Source: Clostridium sp. OS1-26 (lineage in GTDB: Bacteria; Bacillota; Clostridia; Clostridiales; Clostridiaceae). From it: a stretch of 64,000 nt of DNA. Shown here in pieces: positions 13,136-22,692 of the stretch. Every line of letters begins with the position of its first letter. Position 1 is the first letter of the stretch. The stretch lies in NCBI RefSeq assembly GCF_030915445.1, contig NZ_CP133264.1, positions 1-64,000 on the forward strand, in the 5' to 3' direction. Made by a program: the position numbers and the translations under genes. Below the pieces are notes generated by a model. That model was not told the origin of the DNA. It saw only the letters and a list, made by a program, of their open reading frames with translations, and ran no database searches.

Positions 13136-14779
13136 CTAATGTACAGGTACACTAAGAAGAGAGTTAATTATGTGCTTATATAGCTCCGGTATTACATTTA
13201 AAGAGTATGGAACATTTAGCCTTTCAGTAGACTTATGAAAATCTTTGCCTTCTCCTCCAAATACTACTCCTGGAATATCAAGCTTACTTAAATCTTCTAA
13301 TGGTAAGTCATAATTCACTCCATATCCAACAATATTAGAAGACAGATTATCTAAATCTTTATTTTTCTCACATCCTGCATAGCTTAGATCAGATATAGCC
13401 ATGAAAAAGTCATCCTTAATAATTTTTTCATTGAATTTTTCATCAGCATATTCTATTGTTGCATTTATAGCATCTATAAATTTTCTACTCTTTTCATCTT
13501 TATCTTCTAAATGTCTATGAGGATAGTATGGAGGAATAAAAGAAACTATTATCATAGGCTTTTTATTTTCATACTTTTCATAGGTTTCTTTTACTATATT
13601 TATGGCTATGGTTTGATTGTCCTTCTTTTCCTTTTTCCAAACCTTAACTTTTTCTTTAATATAACTTTCAAAATCTTTATTCTTAGTCTTAACTTCTGAA
13701 AGTAATTTTTTATAAAGCATAACACAAGGTTCCACTTCAATATATTGAATTTCTTCACAGTACATTTTTATATAATTTTCTCTTTTTTCTTTAGCACTAT
13801 TTAAAACATTGCTAAATGCCTTAAATGCTAACTTTTCTAAATCACTTATAATCTTCTCCTCCGACATATTAAGGGTTAATATATTATAGTATGCTGCTGC
13901 TAATAGAGGACTTTGCACAGAATATAGTTCCTTTAAATCTGTTTGTTTTAGCGCCATAGGCGGTGGAGTAGTTGTCTGGTTAACCTTATCGCAAAAATCA
14001 GGACTACCTTCTAAGAGTCTATTTATTTCTGACACCAATGCATTAGGATTTAAGCCCTTAAAGGACTCTCCTACATGTGTTTCTTTGCCTACACAGAAAA
14101 ATAAAGGCATTACTTTACCTACACTTCCCATATATATTCTTTTGAATTTCTCATCTTTATTTTTAGGTATACTACATTCAGATACAATTGCACCAACATA
14201 GTTATATCCCATTTTCTCCTGAAGATTTACAAGAAAAGGAACTGAGGCTATCATCCCCTCTGAGTTACTTTCTTCTCCTGGTACTCCTAAAAACAATATG
14301 TTTCCTCTGAAATTTCTATTTTCACTAAATTCTCTTATAATCTCAATATCTATAGCAATACCAGATTTCATATCTGCAGTTCCTCTTCCGAAGATCCACT
14401 TGCCAGATTTAAGATCTCTTAGTGCTTCATTGTCTAAAGTTAACTCATTAATTCTTTTTGTGCATTCTTCTACATTAAAAGCAATATCTTTTAATTGTCC
14501 ATACTCTTCTACTTCAACTACATCTATATGTCCTGTTAATATTACTGTGTCTTTTGATTCATATTTCCCATTTACAAGAGCCCATACAAATTTTCTTCCT
14601 AAAGGATCTCCTTCTATTTCGCCCAGTCCGAAATTATTCTTATTTTCTTTAAAGTAAGAAATTTCTGATAATATGTTGTGTATTTTTTGAGATATAAGCT
14701 TTTCGCCTTCTGTACCTGATACACTTGGAACTGACACTAGTTCCCTTAATGTGCTATAAATCTTTTCTTGTAATTTCAA
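13136..14779 (-). CDS. M20-family peptidase/deacylase, RocB-like, copy 1
   Basis: This zinc hydrolase of about 547 aa resembles RocB, a protein linked to arginine/ornithine use in Bacillus whose reaction is not settled. Metal-ligand motifs of family M20 are present: GHIDVVE, GRGTADMKSG, PGEESNSEG and a late FHKSTERLN histidine. I place the start at a TTG (14777-14779). The GGGGGG ribosome site sits 7 nt before it and inside the longer ATG frame that begins at 14794, and the resulting N-terminus (MKLQEKIYSTLREL) aligns with copy 2. Copy 2 at 35819-37450 is a close paralog. The context of ornithine genes and permeases supports a role in peptide or acyl-amino-acid breakdown. Confidence 0.82.
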   Translation of the reverse strand: MKLQEKIYSTLRELVSVPSVSGTEGEKLISQKIHNILSEISYFKENKNNFGLGEIEGDPLGRKFVWALVNGKYESKDTVILTGHIDVVEVEEYGQLKDIAFNVEECTKRINELTLDNEALRDLKSGKWIFGRGTADMKSGIAIDIEIIREFSENRNFRGNILFLGVPGEESNSEGMIASVPFLVNLQEKMGYNYVGAIVSECSIPKNKDEKFKRIYMGSVGKVMPLFFCVGKETHVGESFKGLNPNALVSEINRLLEGSPDFCDKVNQTTTPPPMALKQTDLKELYSVQSPLLAAAYYNILTLNMSEEKIISDLEKLAFKAFSNVLNSAKEKRENYIKMYCEEIQYIEVEPCVMLYKKLLSEVKTKNKDFESYIKEKVKVWKKEKKDNQTIAINIVKETYEKYENKKPMIIVSFIPPYYPHRHLEDKDEKSRKFIDAINATIEYADEKFNEKIIKDDFFMAISDLSYAGCEKNKDLDNLSSNIVGYGVNYDLPLEDLSKLDIPGVVFGGEGKDFHKSTERLNVPYSLNVIPELYKHIINSLLSVPVH

Positions 14780-14822
14780 TTTTAGGCCCCCCATTTTTAT
14801 TAAATTACTTGATTATTAGTAG

Positions 14823-14855
14823 AAAATATTGATGTATAATATACATCAATATTTT
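14823..14855 (-). terminator. Terminator after APC permease 2
   Basis: A perfect hairpin with 15-bp arms (AAAATATTGATGTAT) and a 3-nt loop, followed on the minus strand by TTTTCT. It separates the end of the ornithine operon and permease from the RocB-like gene. Confidence 0.7.
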
Positions 14856-14938
14856 CTTTACAATTTCTAAATTAAATTTATGCAAAACTATCAATATTTA
14901 ATTACCATTGTCGTTTGTAAATTTCATCATACTTTATG

Positions 14939-16366
14939 TTATATATCATAGGAGGATGGTTTTTCTATATTATTCATGACACTGTGTGTTTTACCATATC
15001 CAAAGTACACAAATGCTCCTATTGTTAACCATACTAAAAATACTATTTTAGTGATTGTAGGCAATGACCAAATTAAATATAGACTAAATAACATAGCTAT
15101 TATAGGGATAAGGGGGACTCCTGGACATTTAAATGCTCTCTGAATATCTGGTCGTTTCTTCCTAAGAACTATGACGGATGCAGAAACCATACAGAAGGCT
15201 GTAAGTGTTCCCATATTTGCTAGCTCAGCTAATCTCGTTATTGGCAAAAATCCAGCAAGAACTACTGCTATAGCACCAACTAAAATTGTGCTATTTACCG
15301 GTGTCCCAAACTTAGGGTGAACATCTGCAACTATCTGTGGTATTAATCCATCCCTTGATAGTGAGAATAGTATACGAGTTGCTCCATACATCGTAACTAG
15401 CAGTACTGAAGTTATGCCACAGATTGCTCCAACAGATACTAATGCTGAACCCCATTTAATACCTATCTTTAATAATACAAAGGCCACTGGAGCTGCTATA
15501 CTCTTATATTGAATGTAAGGCACTACCCCTGTTAGTATAGCTGTAACTATAATATATAAAGTTGTACAAATTAAAAGTGCTCCAATTAAACCTATTGGTA
15601 AATCTCTCTGAGGATTTTTAACCTCTTCTGCCGCTGTTGCTACAGCATCAAATCCTAAATATGCAAAGAATACGATTGCAGCTCCTTTAAAAACGCCATT
15701 AATTCCATATGGAAAGAATGGGTGCCAGTTAGCTGGATTAACATGTCCGACTGCTAAAACTATAAATAAAACTACAACAGCTAACTTTATTATAACTAAC
15801 AAGTTATTCAATTTAGTACTTTCACTGACTCCCCTTATTAGTAGCAGCATTATAACAAATATAATTAAAATTGCTGGAAGATTGATTATACCGCCATTTT
15901 GTCCTGGAGGATTGCATAATGCTGAAGGAAGATGTATCTCTGCTGATTCAAGTAGTGTCACTACGTATGCTGACCATCCAACTGCAACGGTTGAAAGAGC
16001 AACTATATACTCAGATATAATATCCCAGCCTATAATCCATGCCCAAATTTCACCCAATCCAACATATCCAAAGGTATACGCGCTACCCGCTATTGGAATC
16101 ATAGCAGAAAGCTCTGCATAACATAATGCTGCAAATGTACAAGTTATACCTGAGAATACAAAAGAAAGAATAAGTGCTGGTCCTGCATAATTGGCTGCTG
16201 CAACCCCTGTAAGTACAAATATTCCTGTTCCTATAATACAGCCAATTCCTAAAGCTATTAATTCAAAGGGACCAAGCACTTTTTTTAGTGCTCTTTTACC
16301 TGATGCCTGTGCCAGTAGTTCTTCAATAGATTTAGTTCTAAAGATAGAATTTCTATTTGCTGACAT
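14939..16366 (-). CDS. APC-family amino acid permease 2, linked to the ornithine operon
   Basis: This 475-aa multi-spanning APC transporter has the helix-1 motif GIGCIIGTGIFVLTG and the helix-6 motif FFAYLGFDAVATAAEE followed by NPQRDLP. It begins 79 nt after the ord stop codon, with no terminator seen between, so it is probably the last gene of the ornithine operon and imports ornithine, or exchanges ornithine for another amino acid. A hairpin terminator follows it. The substrate assignment is from context only; the family also carries lysine, arginine and neutral amino acids. Confidence 0.87.
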   Translation of the reverse strand: MSANRNSIFRTKSIEELLAQASGKRALKKVLGPFELIALGIGCIIGTGIFVLTGVAAANYAGPALILSFVFSGITCTFAALCYAELSAMIPIAGSAYTFGYVGLGEIWAWIIGWDIISEYIVALSTVAVGWSAYVVTLLESAEIHLPSALCNPPGQNGGIINLPAILIIFVIMLLLIRGVSESTKLNNLLVIIKLAVVVLFIVLAVGHVNPANWHPFFPYGINGVFKGAAIVFFAYLGFDAVATAAEEVKNPQRDLPIGLIGALLICTTLYIIVTAILTGVVPYIQYKSIAAPVAFVLLKIGIKWGSALVSVGAICGITSVLLVTMYGATRILFSLSRDGLIPQIVADVHPKFGTPVNSTILVGAIAVVLAGFLPITRLAELANMGTLTAFCMVSASVIVLRKKRPDIQRAFKCPGVPLIPIIAMLFSLYLIWSLPTITKIVFLVWLTIGAFVYFGYGKTHSVMNNIEKPSSYDI

Positions 16367-16445
16367 TATTCGCGCTCCCTTATTTCTTGATTACAATTTC
16401 TAGAGTAGCTTATAAGCTTAAACTATATAGTATTCTTTAAGACAA

Positions 16446-17498
16446 TTACTCTCTATCTTTTATAAAATCTCTAAAGTCTCCCATAATAGCTCTTGGAACC
16501 GGAAGGTCTATCATTGTCTTAAGCCCTGCATCAGCATTAATTACGTGAGGAATCATATTTACACACATAGCAATTGTTCCTATTCCTCCATCAACTTCTG
16601 GTTTGTTTGCCATATGAATAGCTGGGTTTCCCTTAATTGTTATATAATCTCCTGTTTCTGTTCCTTCCATTTCTGGTTCAATCTGCTGTGGATGAATTAA
16701 GTCTATTTTAACCTCTCCATCTGCCCATCCCTGAGCTGTCATACTAACACCAGCAACATCTCCAGCCTTTGCAAATCCAAATGGTGATTTTCTGTCAATT
16801 GATGTGACTATTGGTTTCACTTGCTGCTCAAACTTTTCAATCTTCCAGCCAAGCCCGTCAGCAATCATTGCTGCTGATTCAGCAAAGCCAACATGTCCAG
16901 AAAGTGTACCATTTTTAACTCCATTCTCAAATTCTTCAACAGTAGTACCAACACCCTGTTCCTTCATAACAAATGGTCCAAATGGTGACAAACTATTTAC
17001 TCTTTTTGCTTCAATATGTTCAACATCTTCCATACATCCAGTTAAGCAAAGCACAAGTAAATCCATCATAAGACCTGGGTTTATACCAGTTCCGAGTATA
17101 CTAACTCCATTTTCTTTAGCAATTTTATCAATCTCTGAAGCAATCTCTGGATCTTGAGCATATGGATATGCCATTTCTTCTGCTGTTGAAATTACATTTA
17201 CTTTATTTTCAAGTACAACCTTTAATTTTGGAAACGCTTCTTTTGTAAATGAATCTGTTGCACAAAGACATACATCTGGATTTGTCTCAGTTAATATTTT
17301 TTCAATATCAGAATTTATTATAACTTCTGGTCTATCTCCTCTTTCCATTTCCAATAATTCATATATGCTCTTTCCTATTTTTTCACCTCTAGCGCATACT
17401 CCAACAATGTCTACACCTTTTTTCTTTAAAAGCATTTTTGCCATACCACTACCCATTGCTCCAAATCCCCAAATAACAACTTTTACATTTCTTTTCAT
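16446..17498 (-). CDS. ord: 2,4-diaminopentanoate dehydrogenase
   Basis: This 350-aa NAD(P)-dependent oxidoreductase oxidatively deaminates (2R,4S)-2,4-diaminopentanoate to 2-amino-4-ketopentanoate in clostridial ornithine fermentation. The N-terminal Rossmann motif is IWGFGAMGSGMAKML, and the protein has the dihydrodipicolinate-reductase-like shape of Ord. Length and the surrounding ort/ora/orr genes match the characterised pathway. It starts 40 nt after orr in the same operon, with a good GGAGGAATTATTATG start. In C. sticklandii ord lies next to ortA; here it is at the other end of the cluster. Confidence 0.93.
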   Translation of the reverse strand: MKRNVKVVIWGFGAMGSGMAKMLLKKKGVDIVGVCARGEKIGKSIYELLEMERGDRPEVIINSDIEKILTETNPDVCLCATDSFTKEAFPKLKVVLENKVNVISTAEEMAYPYAQDPEIASEIDKIAKENGVSILGTGINPGLMMDLLVLCLTGCMEDVEHIEAKRVNSLSPFGPFVMKEQGVGTTVEEFENGVKNGTLSGHVGFAESAAMIADGLGWKIEKFEQQVKPIVTSIDRKSPFGFAKAGDVAGVSMTAQGWADGEVKIDLIHPQQIEPEMEGTETGDYITIKGNPAIHMANKPEVDGGIGTIAMCVNMIPHVINADAGLKTMIDLPVPRAIMGDFRDFIKDRE

Positions 17499-17538
17499 AA
17501 TAATTCCTCCTAAATATATTTAATTTAATTTTTACCTT

Positions 17539-18633
17539 CTAAGACATACTAGCTACAGCCAGTTCTTCTTCATAATATTTTTTTACGTAGAATGAAGTCA
17601 TAGCAGCAAGAAGACATCCATAATCCATTTTAAAATCTATGATATCTCCTACTCTAAGAGGTCTTGTACTATCTGTAACGTCTAAAATCAAATGATCACT
17701 GCTAGCACCAAAAATACTTATATTATTATCTAAAGGAATAATCCCATCTACTTTTATGTCTTGTCTACCTATAGCTACAATAGCTCTTTTTCGTATTCCT
17801 TTATCTTCAAAATTAGGTTTTTGGCCAAAAGCGTCCATACCTATCTTACCTTTAGGAACAGTTGGCTTATCTTTTATCTCTACTATTTCTCCACTTAATA
17901 TAAAAGCATCATCATAACAACCAGGTATTAATTTCCCAAAGGATGTTTCCCTTCCTAGTACAATACCTTCACCCACTCTTAATTGGTTAACTTCTTCTGG
18001 CATAGTGTTATCCATAACCATATAGAGGCTGCTTGAATTACCACCTGAGATTATTGGCAACTCTATATTACATAAAGCTTTGATCTCACTTTTTAACCTT
18101 ATAAGTTTGCCTAGGTTATCTTTATCTGGAAGAACTCCACCATAGCATGTAACATTAGTACCTATACCTATAAGACTTATGCTGTCTAGTTTTAATATTT
18201 CCTTAACTACGGCAACAGCATCCTCCTCAAGTACACCTTCTCTCAGGTCTCCAACATCTACCATCAATATAATATTGTGTTTTTTACCTAAGCTTTTAGC
18301 TGCTTTTGCTAAGGTTTTTATAGTATCCAATTCAGAATTTAAACTTATATCACTATACCTGACAACATCCTCCGCTTCGCTTTCCATAGAAATCCTTAAT
18401 AAAGTTTTTCTACAACCCAAATTGCTCATCTTTTTTAAGTTTTGTATTCTTGAATCTCCAATGTGTGTAACTCCCCCATCTAATATAGCCTGTACTATAG
18501 GGGATTCCGCACAAAAAACCTTAGTAACTCCAATAACATCTATTCCTTTTTTATTACACAGGAATAGTATCTGCTTTGCATTGTGTGTTATTTTTGAAAG
18601 ATTTACATCTATACAAGGGTACTCCTTCCTCAT
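17539..18633 (-). CDS. orr: Ornithine racemase
   Basis: This 364-aa PLP enzyme of the alanine racemase fold converts L-ornithine to D-ornithine, the substrate of the aminomutase. The PLP lysine lies in VIGVTKVFCAE (around residue 38), and a phosphate-binding pattern (ISGGNSSSLYMV) occurs near 200. It starts with GGAGAAGTTATTATG, 32 nt after the MutL-like gene. The place in an ort/ora operon makes ornithine the likely substrate rather than alanine or lysine. Confidence 0.91.
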   Translation of the reverse strand: MRKEYPCIDVNLSKITHNAKQILFLCNKKGIDVIGVTKVFCAESPIVQAILDGGVTHIGDSRIQNLKKMSNLGCRKTLLRISMESEAEDVVRYSDISLNSELDTIKTLAKAAKSLGKKHNIILMVDVGDLREGVLEEDAVAVVKEILKLDSISLIGIGTNVTCYGGVLPDKDNLGKLIRLKSEIKALCNIELPIISGGNSSSLYMVMDNTMPEEVNQLRVGEGIVLGRETSFGKLIPGCYDDAFILSGEIVEIKDKPTVPKGKIGMDAFGQKPNFEDKGIRKRAIVAIGRQDIKVDGIIPLDNNISIFGASSDHLILDVTDSTRPLRVGDIIDFKMDYGCLLAAMTSFYVKKYYEEELAVASMS

Positions 18634-18665
18634 AATAACTTCTCCTTTTACTAAATATTAATTGA

Positions 18666-20036
18666 TCATTTAAGCTCTTTAATAATGCTATCTAAATTTA
18701 AGCTCTGCCTTAAAAGCGCTTCTGATGCCTCCTTATCTTCTTTGCTCAATACTCCTGCGCAAGCCATTATATAATCCTTATCTATTAAAGCTTTAGCACC
18801 TTTTCTTGGAAGCATAGTGATGTCATCCTTTAAATACCTTATTTCCAAGAGTGTTCTTTCACCACTAGGAAGTCTTGTTAGTGCACCACCGGTGCCTATT
18901 ATATATTTAACCTGTGATAAATCCTTGCCATAAGCTATAAAGCCACTTTCTCCGCTGTATTTTCTTTTTATAGTTCCTATATGTCTATTTACAGCTACAT
19001 CTACAGCTTTTTTAGTAAGCAAACAACTGGCTTTTATATCTTCTTTTTCAATAGGGATAGCTTTTATATGCTCAGCAATATATTCCTTATTTAATTCTCC
19101 AAGATCTCTTATATCAAGCAATTCTATGACGTTTTTACTATTTACAAAAATCCCTAAATCTCCCTCCACTGTTCTTTTAGCTTTGGGCTCCGGATTTACT
19201 AGCATATCTAAAATCACTTTACTGCCTTCAGTAACAGAATGTACATCTGTTGTAGCTCCTCCCACATCTAATACCACTAAGTCTCCTATTTTGTCATAGA
19301 GGATTTTTGAACTTTCCATTACAGCGCCAGGAGTTGGCATTATGCTTCCATCCACCAGTTGCTTAATTTTATTCATGCCTGGAGCTTTTATAATGTTTTT
19401 TTCAAAGGCATCCTGTATTATCTTTCTTGCAGGCTCTACATTTAACTCATCTACTCGTGGATATACATTATCTATAATATATAGCTCCTGACCTTCAAAT
19501 ATTTCCTTTATTTCTTCTCTATTTTCAATATTGCCGCAGTATACTATTGGTTTATTGAACTTTTCTGCACTTATAAGTTCTGCATTAAAAATTGCAGTCT
19601 CTCTTTCTCCATAATCTGTGCCGCCAGCAATCATTATCATATTGGGATCAATGTCATGTATTCTTTTTATATCGCTCTTTCTCATTTTGCCAGCAGTAAC
19701 CATTTTAATAATGCCACCGGCCCCTAAGGCAGCTTCCTTTGCTGCCTTAACAGTCATCTGTTCCATGAGACCGTGTACAGTAATTTTTAGCCCACCAGCT
19801 GCACTGCTGGTGGCTAACATTTTTCGCCACAAAAGTGATTCATTTATTTTATTTTCAATATCTTTTATTGCGTTTTTTAGTCCTATAGTCACGTCACCAT
19901 CCAGCACTGTTGTACATGCCTTACCCTGAAAAGGAGTATCTACAAAAATTTTGTCATTCTTATCACGCTGTACATTAAAAGCCGTCACTAAAGTAGTAGT
20001 ACTACCTATTTCTGCAACTAAATAATCAACTTCCAT
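18666..20036 (-). CDS. MutL/GlmL-family protein, probable reactivator of ornithine aminomutase
   Basis: This 456-aa protein is of the GlmL/MutL family, an actin-like ATPase fold found beside B12-dependent carbon-skeleton and amino mutases. Phosphate-binding motifs of that fold are visible: VAEIGSTTTLVTAF at the N-terminus, MIAGGTDYG near 140, VVLDVGGATTDVHSV near 255 and IIGTGGALT near 390. The family is thought to help exchange damaged cobalamin or chaperone the mutase. Position directly after oraE (76-nt gap) supports that role for OraSE. The chaperone activity is inferred; it has not to my knowledge been assayed for this subfamily. Confidence 0.82.
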   Translation of the reverse strand: MEVDYLVAEIGSTTTLVTAFNVQRDKNDKIFVDTPFQGKACTTVLDGDVTIGLKNAIKDIENKINESLLWRKMLATSSAAGGLKITVHGLMEQMTVKAAKEAALGAGGIIKMVTAGKMRKSDIKRIHDIDPNMIMIAGGTDYGERETAIFNAELISAEKFNKPIVYCGNIENREEIKEIFEGQELYIIDNVYPRVDELNVEPARKIIQDAFEKNIIKAPGMNKIKQLVDGSIMPTPGAVMESSKILYDKIGDLVVLDVGGATTDVHSVTEGSKVILDMLVNPEPKAKRTVEGDLGIFVNSKNVIELLDIRDLGELNKEYIAEHIKAIPIEKEDIKASCLLTKKAVDVAVNRHIGTIKRKYSGESGFIAYGKDLSQVKYIIGTGGALTRLPSGERTLLEIRYLKDDITMLPRKGAKALIDKDYIMACAGVLSKEDKEASEALLRQSLNLDSIIKELK

Positions 20037-20112
20037 AAGATTCCCTCCTGTATCAATTGCTGCTTCTACCTTGTGATGTCATGTATCAATATACTCTATC
20101 TAAAACTACTTC

Positions 20113-22317
20113 TTATTCCTCTTCATCTGGATTAATGCCCATTAGCTTCTTGATAATAAATGATGCTACATCTGTACCATTTGAACCTCTTCCAAATCCA
20201 ACATCCATACCACGAGCTTTTGCAATCTCATCAGTTACCTGAGTTCCGCCAGATACAAGTATCAACTTATCTCTTACACCTTTTTCTACGCACAAATCAT
20301 GAAGCTTTTGCATATTCTTTGTATGAACATCATTATGGGTTATTATTGTACTGCATAATATAGCCTGAGCTCTTGATTCTATTGCCGCATCAACAAGCTT
20401 TTCTACAGGGCAGGATGTACCAAGATAAATTGCCTCTATACCAAACTTTTCAACCCCTCCGTGCTTAATATCTATAACTTCTCTTAATCCTACAGAGTGT
20501 TCATCCTCTCCCACAGTAGCTGCAACAACTTTTATTGGATTTTCTTTTACATAATCTCTCATTACATCTGGAGGCAGGGTTTTTCTTCTCTTCGGTAAGG
20601 AAAGCTCATCTCGTTTTACAGGTATAAAATCACATACGCCCTTAATTTCTACTAGAGTTCCTTCTGACATTTGTAAAACTTGTTTATGAATAATTTCTAC
20701 ATCCTTTAAATTCATTCTCTTTCCCATTTCAAGTGCAGCAGCTTCGCTTATTTGTTCATTTTCAGGTATGCATAATGTAACTTTTACATATCCATCTTTT
20801 GCCCACTGAACTTCTGGAATCACTGTACCATCTTCTTTGATTCCCTCTAATCTTTTGAATACGTTGTCATTTTCATCAAGTTCATCAATGTATTTAATCT
20901 TTGAATGATCACATAATGTGCATCCATTTATAGCATCACATGCATTCTTATATTCCTTAGGGATGTTATTATATCCAAAATGAGCACAAACAGGTGCAAG
21001 GTAGTCTTTGTCTCTTTTTATTATGGTTCCAACAGCATCTCCACCATCCATCTTTCTTGCTATACCGTCTCCATTTCTCTCAGGATATTCTCCTGAATCT
21101 ACAAAGAATCCGGAATCGACTGCTTTAAAGTACCCACCAGCTTCAATCATTTCCTCTAAGAATAGAATAGCTCTTTCTTTTAATTCTCTTACTTTTTCTG
21201 GTAGATAACCCTCTTTTCTTAGCTCTATCATATCCATCAGTCCATCCATACCAATAAAGGCCTGCTTAGCAGTATTTACAGCATGTATATTATTATAATG
21301 CCATGGAACATTTCTTCCCTCATCAGGGGTTATTGTGCTTTGAATATCTGCAGAAGTTAACTCTGATATCAACAGATTTAAAGTATGTCCTACAGTAGCC
21401 TCTCTTTCACAGGACTCTATATATTTTGTGTTCATTTGAGCTCTCATTTTATATTTGCTAAATAACTCTCTTAATGCTACTGCATATGGTAAGTCATATT
21501 TCATGCATGGTGCTGGCGCAGATGTTGGTGGAACTGTTGAAAGAGCTATATTCTCTGGCTTCATTCCAACCAACTCTGAAAACTTGGCATTTATGGCATG
21601 CTGTACCATTAGTTCTGGCATTACATTATAGCCTTTCATTGCTGTAGCATTAGCATTATGAGCTCCATCTATCTGCAGCATATCTGCCCAAACCATTATT
21701 CTTTTCGCTACCGCCGCATCTACAAAGGATCTAAACATATTCACATTTCTATAAAGTACGTTATACTGAGGGTCCTGGTGCGCTCCATTTACTCCCTCTT
21801 CAGCAAACATAACAGCTATGTCAGGACCAGCCACTCCAGATACATAAGAATGAAAATTTATCTTTCTTCCTACTTCTTCTTCTATTGAATCTATAGCTTT
21901 TCTTGTTGCCCTAACTTGCTTCCTTGTAATAGGAACGCCACCTATTCCTTCTGGAGTGCCTTCTATTAACCCATCAAAATGGCTTTGGCCTGCTGTTCTT
22001 ATAACCATCAAGTGATCTGCACCATGCCATGCTGCCATTCTCATTCTTCTTATATCATCTTCAAACCTACCGGAAGCTATTTCCGTGGTAATAATCGGTT
22101 GTGGCTGCGGATCAATATTATTAAAGCTTCTTGCAGCCGGAAGCGGTTGACTGTTTTTTAAGGATTTAGATATCTCACTATAAGTAAATTCTCCAGCTCT
22201 TCCTTCTTGGCTTTCCTCTCTCCAGTGCCAACCTCTCCATTTTGGCTCATATTTGTCTAAATCTCTTAATATTTCCTCTATATCTATTTTTTTATTTGCC
22301 TCTAATCTCTCAATCAT
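20113..22317 (-). CDS. oraE: D-ornithine 4,5-aminomutase, large subunit (B12- and PLP-binding)
   Basis: This 734-aa catalytic subunit converts D-ornithine to (2R,4S)-2,4-diaminopentanoate using adenosylcobalamin and PLP. An N-terminal TIM-barrel-like region precedes a C-terminal Rossmann B12 domain. The base-off B12 motif D-x-H-x-x-G is seen as EDEHSVG. Eleven residues after that histidine comes the lysine in IDIKHGG, matching the spacing of the B12-ligand histidine (618) and PLP lysine (629) known for the C. sticklandii enzyme. A SGGTQVTDE loop follows. The start codon overlaps the oraS stop by one base (TAATG), giving coupled translation. Confidence 0.95.
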   Translation of the reverse strand: MIERLEANKKIDIEEILRDLDKYEPKWRGWHWREESQEGRAGEFTYSEISKSLKNSQPLPAARSFNNIDPQPQPIITTEIASGRFEDDIRRMRMAAWHGADHLMVIRTAGQSHFDGLIEGTPEGIGGVPITRKQVRATRKAIDSIEEEVGRKINFHSYVSGVAGPDIAVMFAEEGVNGAHQDPQYNVLYRNVNMFRSFVDAAVAKRIMVWADMLQIDGAHNANATAMKGYNVMPELMVQHAINAKFSELVGMKPENIALSTVPPTSAPAPCMKYDLPYAVALRELFSKYKMRAQMNTKYIESCEREATVGHTLNLLISELTSADIQSTITPDEGRNVPWHYNNIHAVNTAKQAFIGMDGLMDMIELRKEGYLPEKVRELKERAILFLEEMIEAGGYFKAVDSGFFVDSGEYPERNGDGIARKMDGGDAVGTIIKRDKDYLAPVCAHFGYNNIPKEYKNACDAINGCTLCDHSKIKYIDELDENDNVFKRLEGIKEDGTVIPEVQWAKDGYVKVTLCIPENEQISEAAALEMGKRMNLKDVEIIHKQVLQMSEGTLVEIKGVCDFIPVKRDELSLPKRRKTLPPDVMRDYVKENPIKVVAATVGEDEHSVGLREVIDIKHGGVEKFGIEAIYLGTSCPVEKLVDAAIESRAQAILCSTIITHNDVHTKNMQKLHDLCVEKGVRDKLILVSGGTQVTDEIAKARGMDVGFGRGSNGTDVASFIIKKLMGINPDEEE

Positions 22318-22682
22318 TACTTGTCACCGCCCTTCATTTTGTCAATAACTAAATCCCAACCTACACCTTTTGATAACTCTTCTCCTGCTTTTAGATAATT
22401 AATATTTTTTATTTTTGCATAGGTTAAAACTACATTGCCGATTCCTTTATCTAATAAATTCCACTTTGCTCCATAATCAACTATTGGCTGTGCATCTAAA
22501 CTGGAAAATCCCATTCTTAAAAGTACCGAACGTTCAATAGCTGGTGATGTATGTGTATATGCTAAGTCTACTAAAGGCTTTACAATTTGTTCTGTTAAAT
22601 TCCAAAATCTTTCATATAACTCTTCATCACTTAAATCTTTTAAATGCTGTCTTCTTATTTCAAAATCACTTTCCCTTTTCAT
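22317..22682 (-). CDS. oraS: D-ornithine 4,5-aminomutase, small subunit
   Basis: This 121-aa protein is the accessory subunit that forms the heterotetramer with OraE. Identity rests on length, the RRQHLKDLSDEELYERFW segment typical of OraS, and its place between ortB and oraE. It starts 10 nt after ortB and overlaps oraE by one base. It has no cofactor motif of its own, as expected. Confidence 0.92.
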   Translation of the reverse strand: MKRESDFEIRRQHLKDLSDEELYERFWNLTEQIVKPLVDLAYTHTSPAIERSVLLRMGFSSLDAQPIVDYGAKWNLLDKGIGNVVLTYAKIKNINYLKAGEELSKGVGWDLVIDKMKGGDK

Positions 22683-22692
22683 ACATTTCCCC

